Source of the DNA: Lindgomyces ingoldianus
Taxonomy: Eukaryota; Ascomycota; Dothideomycetes; Pleosporales; Lindgomycetaceae
Direction: 5' to 3'
DNA: 64,000 bases
NCBI RefSeq assembly: GCF_010093535.1
Contig: NW_022985198.1
Span: 386,100 to 450,099 of the forward strand
Below the pieces are notes generated by a model. The model searched no databases and was not told where the DNA came from. It worked only from the letters and a program-made list of their open reading frames with translations. The stretch's first letter is position 1; each line of letters begins with the position of its first letter. This document shows positions 23,769-33,853 of this stretch, one piece after another. Position numbers and translations under genes: made by a program.

Positions 23769-23981
23769 TGTCACGGTCGGCATGCTCAAGCTACAAGCAA
23801 GAGGTAGTGTAACTCAACTAGATTAAACTAAGGAGCAGAGGAGCTGCTCTGCGAGTTTAAATATACATGTGTGCCCCCTGCCAAGGCGCTACTNNNNNNN
23901 NNNGTAGCACTAGCGTGCTACTCGTTGCGCAAGCGAGGGAGCTGATGCCGCAGAGCATGTGAGGCGGTACACGCCGTCACA
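23769..23981 (-). repeat. Left (3') LTR of element B, with assembly gap
   Basis: Identical to the right LTR except one position and a run of ten N at 23894-23903. In the intact copy the same place holds a single base, so the gap is a placeholder. It lies directly next to a perfect inverted repeat (GTAGCACTAGCGTGCTAC). Confidence 0.92.
23894..23903. other. Assembly gap (10 N)
   Basis: Ten undetermined bases. Comparison with the intact LTR copy suggests that about one base is truly missing. Confidence 0.99.
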
Positions 23982-24030
23982 TTACCCCCCTCTAAAGCTT
24001 AATTTTTATGTACAAAAGGGGAGCTTAAAA

Positions 24031-24360
24031 TTAAGCTAAAGAAGAGAAAAAGAAGAGAACAAACCCTAGAGCCTGCCTATACCGTGATTTTGTCATCCAG
24101 GTCGTCGTCGCTGTCGCAGCCGCTGCGGCTGTAGCTATTGTCAAAGCGGGCCATGCGTCAGGCACGTAGAGCTGTGGCCGAGCTATTGTCAATACAGCTG
24201 CAACTAACGCTCCTTTGTCGACTGCCGGGAGCCTGTGGCAGTCCTGCACCCAGTGAGTCTGCGAGCCACATCGTACGCATCTCCTTGCCTGCCTTCCGCT
24301 ATTGATCTCTTTGGTACGGAGAGACTGACCTAGCTTGAGCGCTAGGTGCGACCTTAGCAT
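24031..24360 (-). pseudogene. Gag-like zinc-knuckle reading of element B
   Basis: A 109-codon minus frame contains CVRCGSQTHWVQDC, an exact CX2CX4HX4C zinc knuckle as in retroviral and Ty3 Gag proteins, which binds RNA for packaging. Upstream in another frame the same strand reads Gag-like (LDGQLMLPDDYPALLQSV, PKPDKMDLS) but is cut by TAG codons that would be CAG before C-to-T change. The original Gag is therefore broken by at least one frame change and stops; only the knuckle block stays intact. Ala/Thr-rich low complexity follows the knuckle. Confidence 0.7.
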
Positions 24361-24610
24361 ATTTAATAGTGTTGATGCTAATGGCGTTAACTATGCTAAG
24401 ATCCATCTTGTCTGGCTTTGGCTAGGTGGGCATTTGCAAGTAGATAGTTAACTGTGTGGCGAGTCGTTAAACTGACTGGAGGAGTGCTGGATAGTCGTCT
24501 GGCAGCATGAGCTGGCCGTCCAGCGCGCGTTGGATCAAGGCATTGAGACCCTAGCGGAAGGTTGTTCATTGTGGATGAAGCGAAAAACTAGACGCATAGC
24601 TAGTCTAGGA

Positions 24611-25000
24611 TGGCTGCAGGTGGAGCAGCTGATTATCAAGGCAGCTAGCGAAGACTGCCAGTTGAACAGGTAGCTGCTGGGGGGGCAGCTAGTTGTCGGT
24701 GCAGCTCGCGGGGGCTGCAGGTAGATTGAGTAGCTGCTGGCGGAGCAGCTAGTTGTCGATGCAGCTCGCGGGGCTGCAGTTTAAGCAGGTAGCTGCTGGC
24801 GGAGCAGCTCGTTGTCGAGACAGTTCACAGAGCCTGCCTGTAGTTCGGGTAGCTGCTGGCGGAGCAGCTAGTTGTCAATGCAGCTCGCGGGGCTGCAGGT
24901 TGGTTGGATAGCTGCTGGCGGAGCAGCTCGTTGTCAAGGCAGTTCGCAGAGCCTGCCTGTCGTTCAAATAGCTGCTGGCGGTGCAGCCAGTTGTCAGCAT
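24611..25000. repeat. 59-60 bp minisatellite inside element B
   Basis: TAGCTGCTGG recurs at 24671, 24731, 24790, 24850, 24909 and 24969, each unit continuing CGGAGCAGCT and GTTGTC with a CTGCAG or GCCTGC block. A partial unit precedes the first. Sixty bases equal 20 codons, and the minus strand reads through it as a Gln/Leu/Ala-rich protein repeat. Confidence 0.88.
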
Positions 25001-25242
25001 CGTGGGGGTCGGACGACGCGAGAGGTGCGGGGAGGTCGGTCGTAAAGAGAGACAAAAAAGAAACATGTGCGTACAAGCTAGAGCGTAGCAACTGAGCTAA
25101 CCTATCTCTAGCTGTGTCGTGTGCATAGTGAGGGTATGAGCATACTCTAACTGATCTTACCCTCCAAGATCAGAAGAGGGGTCGCGCACTGTCTCCACCG
25201 TCAACTTGACGGGGTATGTCAGCGTCTGTCGACCCAGAGTCG

Positions 25243-25264
25243 TGTGCGTGTGCGTGTGCGTGTG
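25243..25264. repeat. GTGTGC microsatellite
   Basis: Short run of the 6-bp unit GTGTGC in the element B leader region, about 70 bp inside its right (5') LTR. Confidence 0.8.
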
Positions 25265-25334
25265 CCAAAAAAACTTGGGCGTGTGCATGTACATAATACT
25301 CAAGCTTTCATGTCACTTAAGGAGTTTAATCTAA

Positions 25335-25538
25335 TGTCACGGTCGGCATGCTCAAGCTACAAGCAAGAGGTAGTGTAACTCAACTAGATTAAACTAAGGA
25401 GCAGAGGAGCAGCTCTGCGAGTTTAAATATACATGTGTGCCCCCTGCCAAGGCGCTACTTGTAGCACTAGCGTGCTACTCGTTGCGCAAGCGAGGGAGCT
25501 GATGCCGCAGAGCATGTGAGGCGGTACACGCCGTCACA
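25335..25538 (-). repeat. Right (5') LTR of element B (204 bp)
   Basis: Direct repeat of 23769-23981; starts TGTCACGG and ends GTCACA, followed by the TSD GTAAT. Confidence 0.93.
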
Positions 25539-26191
25539 GTAATTATCTCTTTAAGTCTATAGAACTTTATATAGTCTTATTTTTTTTTCTACTAGCTTCT
25601 AAGAAGGTCTAGATACTTTAAGATTTTTAGTGTTAAAGTACACATAGTCTTCTAGGCTAATTTCTAGGCTTAGCTATTATAACTTGTTTATGTGTTATTC
25701 TATTATTTCTTAACTAGATTTAGCCTTAATTACTAATTTTTTATAAATGTTTTATAAGTTTAATAACTAGTTTATTAATTCTTAAAGGTCTGTAGGCTAG
25801 TTTCTTTATAGCGTAAAGTATAAGTTATATTTAAAATTAGCTTTATATAGTGTTTCTTTTGTTATAGCTAATTCTACTATGTTAATAGCTAGTTATGCTA
25901 TAGAGAGCTATTCTGCCTAATTATTTTAGGTGTAAAAGACATACTTTCTTAGGTACTTTTCTACTTTAGTGTTTACTCTCTTAGTCTAGCTGTCTATCTG
26001 TAGATAGTATGCTGTAGATAGTTTATGTGTTATGCTAAGGTGTTGCATAGCTGCTTTCTAGAATCTGCTAGTAAATAGTTTATCTTAGTTAAAGACAATA
26101 ATTTTAGAGCATTTATACACTAATATAATGTTTTATTTAAGCTTATAAATAAACTTCTTAGCTGTTATTATTTTCTCTAAGGGCTAAGTAT

Positions 26192-26781
26192 TGTTACAAT
26201 CCTTGCTTCGTGAAGCACTCGGGTCTGATGATATTCCTAGGTGGAAATAGGACGGATAGTAGGGGCCAATCTGGTAGGGTGTACAGTCCTACGTACAGGC
26301 TATTAGGCTAATAGAGGGAGGGTGAGTGACCAGATCGTAGTTTGCCCTATGTGCAGCAGTAGAGAGGCCAGGGTTAAACAGTCCTGTTAGACAGGGTTAG
26401 AGGTATATATAGTGCAAGATATACAGATAGTATTACAGCTCTTTAGAAAGCTAAATGCTACTTAGTCTATGTAAAGAATAAACTAAACATTAAACACACC
26501 TCCTAAAGGTTATTTAATGTAAGGGCTATATACATGTGCTAGGGTGCTAAGGCAAGCTAAATAAGCTTACACAAGCCTGCTAAGCAGAGCTTACTAAGCT
26601 TTCCTAGACTTGTAGGATTTACGTCCTATCCTCCTATTAGACAGTGCACTCTTCTGTAAGGGCAGGCAGCTGCGCCGCCTCCCTGTCCTCTAATTAGCTA
26701 GTAAGCAAGTCCCGCTCTAACCGTACTATGTTGTAGAGCATCCTGGGTGGAGTTACGCTAGTCTAACTGTAGACTGTAACA
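26192..26781 (-). repeat. Left (3') LTR of element 2
   Basis: TGTTACAATCC...GACTGTAACA, direct repeat of 33264-33853. Its outer (left) half keeps far more C and G than the inner half. Confidence 0.93.
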
Positions 26782-28179
26782 CGCTGCCCCTCCTTCCTAG
26801 CAGTGTCCTTACTGCTCTGCTTACACAACTGCGTTAGTAAGGGCTTATTTATAATATTAGTGCCCTTTTACTAAAAGGCATTTCTAACATTTATTTTTTT
26901 TATGCTAAATAGCTTGCTAGTTTTACTTATCTTATTACTCTTATGTTACTCTCTATTTTAACTCTTTTTATTAAACAAAAATAAGACCCTGCAGCGCTTA
27001 CTAATTTTTAAGGTTATCTTATGTGTTAACTTTATTCTTAAATAGGTGCGTTAAGTGTGTAAAAAAGAACAGTAAATGTAACACTTTTATTTCTAATGCT
27101 ACATAAAATTATTTAAAAAAAAAAAAGAAACACTTTTTTAAAAAGCAGTTACTGCAAAGGCTTAAAAGTAAAACTTTAATAACAAGATGTTACATTAGGT
27201 TTAAAAGACTTTAGAAGTAAAAGCTAGAAAGTGTTCTAAATAAGATTATATCTAAAAATTACTAGATTTACTAGAGGCCTATTACGCAAAATACCTAAAA
27301 AGAGACCTCTTCTTCTTAGATAAGATAAAAGCTTTTAAGGCTAAAGTAGAGGGCTGTTCCCCTTCTTAACTGTTATTAGTAGGTACTTATCTTTAAAGGC
27401 TACTGCTATCTAGTAATAACATAGCTACTTCTTTTAATATAGGTGCCTTATTACCTAGCTAGTTTTTTTTAAATAAGCCTAAAAATACTTTTATACTAAT
27501 AGCTGTGTATTTCTTAAGTTTTTAGCTAGTTCTTATGTGTTTTTACTAGTAGGCTATTTTTTCTATTTTACTAAAATTTTTTTTTAATTCTTTTAATTAC
27601 TTATTATATGTTTAACTTTATATTCTGTTTCTTTATCCTTTTATTCTTATGTAGATAGAGGAATTTCTTTAAGTGCTTTTTTTAACTTAGAAATATAAAA
27701 CTACAGGTGTATCTTTATATATAGGGGAAGCTTAAGCTTATAGTTGTCTTACTAAGTTTAGAGGACTTTATATAGTTTTATTCTCTTTTCTGCTAGCTTT
27801 CTAGAAGGCCTAGGTATCTTAAAGTTTTTTATGTTAAAATAGACATAGTCTTCTAAGTAGATTTCTAGTCTTAGTTATTATAATTTATTTGCATATTTCT
27901 TTATTATTTTTTTACTAGATCTAGCTTTTACAGCTAACTTTTTATGTATTTAACATAGATTTATTAGCTAGTCTATTAACTTTTATAGGTTAGTAGGCTA
28001 ATTTCTATGCAATGTAAAGTAAAGGTTATATCTAAAATTAGCCTTATATAGTGTTTTTTTTATTATAGCTAACTCTACATTATTAATAGCTAGTTATGCT
28101 ATTAAAAGCTATTCTACTTAATTATCCTAAGTGTAGGAAATGTACTTTCTTAAATATCTTTTTACCTCTACATTTACTT

Positions 28180-28300
28180 TTTTAGTCTAACTATCTGTCT
28201 GCAGGTAGTAGGCTATTAATAGCTTATGTGCTATACTAAGGTGTTGCATTACTGCTTTCTAGAATCTACTAGTAAACAGTTTATCTTAGTTAAAGATAAT
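28180..28300 (-). pseudogene. Integrase core relic of element 2
   Basis: The minus strand reads FTSRF, a stop, KAVMQHLSIAHKLL, then AYYLQTD, the remains of the FTSxFW...STAYHPQTDG block of Ty3/Gypsy integrases, with stops and His/Pro losses. Confidence 0.75.
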
Positions 28301-29647
28301 AATTTTAAGGCATTTATATACTAATATTATATTTTATTTTAATTTATAAATAAATTTTTTAGCAGTTATTGTTTTTTGTAAGGGCTAAGTGTGTAGATAC
28401 TTAGTAGTTTTATTTAAAGCTACTGTAATTATGTTGCACATCCTGTCTGTCCCTAGTTCCTTAGACAGGGGTAATCTTATAATAAAATCTATTATAATTA
28501 TTATTTATAGTAACTTTAGTGCTTTAATTAGTTAAAGGTATCTATAAGCTCTGTGCCTTTATAAGTTATTTTTATTATAGATATTGCATTCTCTAAGCAC
28601 CTTAGTGCATAGTTGCTTTACTTTTAGTATTTATTATAGTATAGCAGCCCTTAGCTTTTTCTAAAGGGTGCTAATTTCTAAATATCTAAACATTAGAGAT
28701 TTATAGTATTCCTAGACTAAGTTTTTTTATTCTTACTTACTAGCTGTAAGCATGTAAGACTCTTTTATAAGTTAAAGTCTATTATAGATCTATTCTTTGT
28801 TAGTTTCTTTAAAAAGTGTAAACTCTTTTATTTCTTCTTCTTCTTTATTAAAGTAATCTAGTCTTTAGCTAAGGGCGTTAGCCTGCTAGTTCTGTGCTTC
28901 TAGGACATGCTTAATAATATAGTTAAACTAGGCAAGCTTTATTACCTATTTTATGTGCATTAGTAATAACTTTTTTACTATTAGAAATATAACTAGATTT
29001 GTGTAGTTAGTTATAACATTAAATAGTTTTACTATTCTATGTAGCTTAGTAGCCTAAACTCTTATAGCATTTAATATTACTTTTAGCTCTTTGTCTAGTA
29101 TGCTATAGCCTGCTTTAGGTCCTAAGAACTTAGTAGAATAGTACACAACTAGGTGCTATTTTCTGTCTTCCTATTTCTAATATAATGCAGCTCTGCTAGC
29201 TCTAAGGGATGCGTCTGTGTAGATCTTTATATCTAGTTATAAGTTGTACATTCTTAGTACTAGTTTATTTATTATAGCTTATTTTAATATTATAAATGCT
29301 TTATTTATTTCTAAAGTCTAGACAAACTTTGCTGCTGCCTACTCCTTAGTTATAGTGTTTGTTAATAGTATAGTAATTTTTAAATAGTCTCTAATTATCT
29401 GTCTAATGTAGCCTAATAGTCTTAAGAATCTTTTTACTTCTTTAACTATTATTAGTTTTAGCTACTTAAGCACCTTTTATACTTTAGCTAGGTTAATTTT
29501 TTTTTTTTTATTAATTATAAATCTTAAATATTCTGTCTTAGTAATATAGAATTTACATTTAGAAAGCTATAGATAAAGTCTGTACTTTCTAAGTTATTGT
29601 AAAACCTTCTGTACTTTCTATACATAGTCTTCTAGAGTATCTCTTAA

Positions 29648-29671
29648 ATAGATAAGGACATTATCTAGGTA
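29648..29671 (-). pseudogene. Reverse-transcriptase active-site relic of element 2
   Basis: The minus strand reads YLDNVLIY, the YLDDxLIY motif with the second catalytic Asp changed to Asn (GAT/GAC to AAT), a typical RIP outcome on the opposite strand. Flanking codons (LRDTLEDYV) also fit the RT family. Confidence 0.85.
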
Positions 29672-32099
29672 TACTAAAGTAAAGACATTAAGGTATAAGT
29701 TAAGAGCTATATTAATAATTTACTAGAACATTACTAAAGCATTTATTAAACTAAATAGCATTACTAGTAATTTATAGAGTCTTTATAGAGTTCTAAACAC
29801 TATAAGCTATTTGTCTTTTTCTTATATCTTTATTTTATTAAATTTATCTTGTACATTAAACTTTATAAAGTACTAGGTTCCTTTTAATTAATTTATAATA
29901 TCTTATATAATTAGTAAAGGGAATTAGTCTTAAATTATGTTATTATTTAAAGTTCTATAGTTCTAATAGACTTAGATTTTTCTTTCTTTCTTTTTTACAA
30001 AGACTACTGCTAAAGCTATAAGGCTATAGCTTTTTTAAATGTGGCCTTATGCTAACATTCTGTTAACATATTCTTATAAGGCCTCTTTCTGTGCCCTAGT
30101 TAAGGGGCAAAGCCTATGTGTTTTTAGGTTGTAATCTTTTATTAAGTTAATAGTGTAATTTTAAGGCTAATGTAGTAGTAGCTTTTTAGGGTCCTTTAGT
30201 GTCTTAAACATATCCTTATATTCTTTATACTTAGGTAGGATATAACTCTTTTCTTAGATTTGTATAACACTAATCTATTCTATATTCTTATCCTCTTAGA
30301 TTTTTTTATAGGATACTTTTTTAAGTTTTTCTTTTATTATTTTTATTGCCTAGGCTTTTAGCTCTTAGTAAGGGAATCTCTAAAAGTTCCTTTTCTTAGA
30401 GTAGTAACTACTACCTTGCTTTACTTATTTATAGACTAGGCATTTATTATTATAGCATGCTAACTAGGTTATATGTGCGTAGTTGTTAGAAGTTTTTATA
30501 GTTATAGTTCTCTAGTTAATTGCAGGGTTATGTGTTCTAAGCTAGTTATAGCCTAAGATTATATTATATTTGCCTTCTAGCTTAAGTATGTTTATAGACC
30601 TTTAGTTACTTATGTTAAAGGTTTTAAAGTTTTTTTTATAAGTTTCTAGGTTAATTTATCCTTTACTATATTTAATTAATAAAGTGTTAGTAAGGGTTAC
30701 CTTAAGCAAGTTTTTTTTTATTTAGAATAGTATACTTTGTTTATCTACTTATTTTTTATCTATTACAGTAAAGGTGCATCTGCTGTCTATAAGGGCTAGT
30801 CTAGGCTGTCCTTTGTACGTAAAGGTAGTTGTTAGGCTGTGCCCTACCCCTTATCCTACTATAATTACTACTAATATGTTATGTTTAACTTTTTTATTAA
30901 AAAAAAAATAAAAGTTAATGTCTTATAAGTTATTATTAAATTTTTTTTTTTTTTTTTATAAATTTAGTGTTTTTAATTATAGTAGTTAGCTACTTTACAT
31001 TTATAGTCTTTAACTAAATAATGTAATGTTAGGTAGTCTTCTTTCCTTACTACTTTTTACTAGAAATAGTAAAACTTATAGTCTTTTTATTTATTACACT
31101 TTATCTATAGTTCTTATTTATAAGGGGGAGCTGTCTAATAAGTGTAATAATTTATAGTTTTATAGGCTAAGGCTGTTCCTTACTATAGGCAACTATTATA
31201 GTTCTTTTCCTATATAGGCTACTATTCTGCTTAATGTTTATTATTCTAGTGTTTAACACAGTATTATTGTGTACACTAGTACTAGGGGTATAGACAATTA
31301 TTAGGTCTATGTAACATGTTAAGAGGACTTTTCTAAGTCTACTAAGGGTATTCTTTTATTTATACTAGCTGTACAGGGTGCTCTTTCTATTAGCACTTGC
31401 TTATGCTGTAGGTGCTGCTTTTATAGAGGACATATTATCTATAATTTTATTATATTGCAAGAGCTTTTCTAGAGATTGCTAGGCTTAAGAGCAGTGTCTT
31501 AGGTTTCTTAGGCGCTAGTTATAGTACCTTAAACCTAGCAAGTTTACCTAACTATTTTAGCTTTTAATTTTTAATCTTAGTAAAGAATTACTATTACTTT
31601 TTTTTATTTATAATGTTATATTTAACTTTAGCTATCCTTTATATAATATTAAATATTAAGTAGTTGTTGCTAATGTTTATCTAATAAAGTAAGACTATAT
31701 AATTACTTAGGTAGTTATGTTGTAACCTACACTTCTAGCATCTGCATCTCTAAAACTGTTAGGAAAGCTCTCTTGCAGAAGTACTAGGGGTCTAGTCTTA
31801 AAAGAGAAAACATTTTTCTTCTTTTTAAACATTTATAATATATCCTTAAATCTAAGTCTTTTTTTTGTATTTTTTAAAGATTATAAGGTTCTGTAACACT
31901 GTATTAAGGCTACTAAAATTTTAAATAACTACTTCCTAATATAGTTTAAGATAGTTGTTTAAAGAATAGTTTCTTTTATATTACTAGTAAAGTTTATTAT
32001 TTAATTTTTCTTATATATTTTTATTTATAAGGCTATATTTAGCAGTAATAGCTTTTATTATTATAGTAGTATTTTTATTCTCTTCTTTTTAGAAGTCTA

Positions 32100-32150
32100 A
32101 GCAGTTTTAGCAGAAGTGTCTTACTTTTTTATAGTTTAGGCAGGCCTTAT
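32100..32150 (-). pseudogene. Gag zinc-knuckle relic of element 2
   Basis: The minus strand reads as CLNYKKVRHFC, a stop, then NC: a CX2CX4HX4C knuckle with the second Cys changed to Tyr and a Gln turned to stop. Confidence 0.65.
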
Positions 32151-33263
32151 CTTCTAGCTACTTTTATTATTTTTTTATTAAAGGCAGCTTATTGCGTCCT
32201 AGAACCTAGCTTTTCTTAGAAGAAAAGCTTTATATATGCTTTATATAACTAAGGTTTATTAGTTCTTTATTATATTATAAAAGCTTTTTTTTTTAAGGAC
32301 AAATTTTAGCTTCTAAAAGGTTCTCTTTAATTTTTTTTCTCTTTTATGTTCTTTATAGCAGTTGTTATAAGTTATTGCTTTCTTAATATAGTCTTTAAAA
32401 GTAGTTAGTTAATTTATATGCATAAACTTATTTTTTACTTTATTATTTAGTCTGTTATAAAACATGCAGTATAGGGCTTTTTAGTTATTCTATCTATAAA
32501 TAGCTATTTGTTCTCTAAAGTGTGCTGCATAGTTTTAGACTAGTCTACTACCTTATCTTATGTTATCTAGTCTGTTAGCTGCAATTCTTTTTTTATCTAA
32601 AGTCCTATAAATAGCTAATAAAGCTAATTTAAAGTTTTTAACACTGCTAAATACTTCCTTAGTTTTAGAGTTAAGTAGTGCGCTATTAGCTCTAAAGTCT
32701 ATTTAATTATTAGCATAGGGTTAGAACTAGATTATAGAGGGGCCTTCTAAGTGTAATTTTATCTAGGAGATTATTTCTATGTTAGTCTAAAATGCTTCTT
32801 TATTATATTACATATAAAGGTAGCATCTAGTAAAGAATAGTTAAAGGTCTTTTAACAAACTTTTAAAAAGCTTTAAGAGGGCTAGTTTTAAAGCCTTTTT
32901 AGCTATAACACTTACTTTATTTATTAAAATATTCTAAACTTTAGCTAGTTCTACTTATAGTTTATGTATCTAATAGGCTTAAGTAGTTACTTTATAAAAG
33001 TTAACTAAAAGTAAAGAGTTTTATAAGCTTATAGTTTTTTAGTAAAGGTTAGCTATCTCTTACTTAAGTTTTAATAAGTTGCTAACTTTATTACTAATCT
33101 ACTAAAGTTTCTTAATGTTGTTCTAGATAGAGTTAATCTGTTCTGCTAAAATAGCTTTACTTTAGGTAGAAACTTTTATAAATTCTAATAGCATAGTATA
33201 GGCTATGTTAGAATCTAAGTTATGTTGTAAAGTTACTATACTTTTTAAAAAAGTAGTATTTAA

Positions 33264-33853
33264 TGTTATAATTCTTGCTTTATAAAGCACTTAGGTCTAA
33301 TAATATTCCTAGGTAGAAATAAGACAGATAGTAGGGGCTAATCTAGTAGAGTGTACAGTCCTACGTACAGGCTATTAGGCTAATAGAGGGAGAGTAAGTA
33401 ACTAGATTATAGTTTGCCCTATGTGCAGCAGTAGAAAGGCTAGAGTTAAACAGTCCTATTAGATAGGGTTAGAGGTATATATAGTGTAAGATATATAAAT
33501 AGTATTACAGCTCTTTAAAAAGCTAAATGCTACTTAGTCTATGTAAAGAATAAACTAAACATTAAACACACCTCCTAAAAGTTATTTAATGTAAGGGCTA
33601 TATACATATGCTAGGGTGCTAAGGCGAGCTAAATAAGCTTACATAAGCCTGCTAAGCAGAGCTTGCTAAGCTTTCCTAGACTTATGGGATTTGCGTCCTA
33701 TCCTCCTATTGGACAGTGCACTCTTCCGCAAGGGCAGGCGGCTGCGCCGCCTCCCTGTCCTCTGATTGGCTGGTAAGCGAGTCCCGCTCCAACCGTACCA
33801 TGTTGTGGAGCATCCTAGGTGGAGTTACGCTGGTCCAACCGTAGACCGTAACA
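33264..33853 (-). repeat. Right (5') LTR of element 2, half mutated and half intact
   Basis: Direct repeat of 26192-26781. The inner half begins TGTTATAATTCTTGC and is heavily C-to-T and G-to-A changed. After about 33690 the sequence is GC-rich and apparently unmutated (for example GGCAGGCGGCTGCGCCGCC). Confidence 0.92.

Larger units (their letters stand above)
23769..25538 (-). mobile_element. Miniature Gag-type LTR retroelement (family B), TSD GTAAT
   Basis: Two direct LTRs of about 204 bp (23769-23981 including ten N, and 25335-25538) start TGTCACGGTCGG and end GCCGTCACA. They differ at about one aligned position and flank only 1353 bp. GTAAT is present on both sides (23764-23768 and 25539-25543). 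The complement of TTACCCCCCTCT right after the left LTR is a polypurine tract, so the element runs on the minus strand. The internal region has a Gag-like reading with a zinc knuckle and a minisatellite, but no room for reverse transcriptase or integrase, so it must be mobilised in trans. It sits inside RIP-degraded element 1 and looks much younger. Confidence 0.9.
26192..33853 (-). mobile_element. Ty3/Gypsy element 2 (family C), complete but RIP-degraded, TSD AGTAT
   Basis: LTRs 26192-26781 and 33264-33853 (590 bp each) enclose 6.5 kb. AGTAT at 26187-26191 and 33854-33858 is the target duplication, and the flanks belong to element 1. On the minus strand, from right to left, remains are visible of a Gag zinc knuckle (about 32100-32150), reverse transcriptase (YLDNVLIY at 29671-29648, where YLDD is expected) and integrase (about 28180-28300). 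This is the Ty3/Gypsy order. Every frame carries many TAG and TAA stops of the kind made by CAG and CAA mutation. It has no protein-coding capacity. Confidence 0.92.

Noticed and set aside
24825..25091. 88-codon minus frame starting MLRSSLYAHV as a separate gene
   Set aside because: It is part of the miniature LTR element and runs into its minisatellite; better explained as a piece of its Gag-like region.
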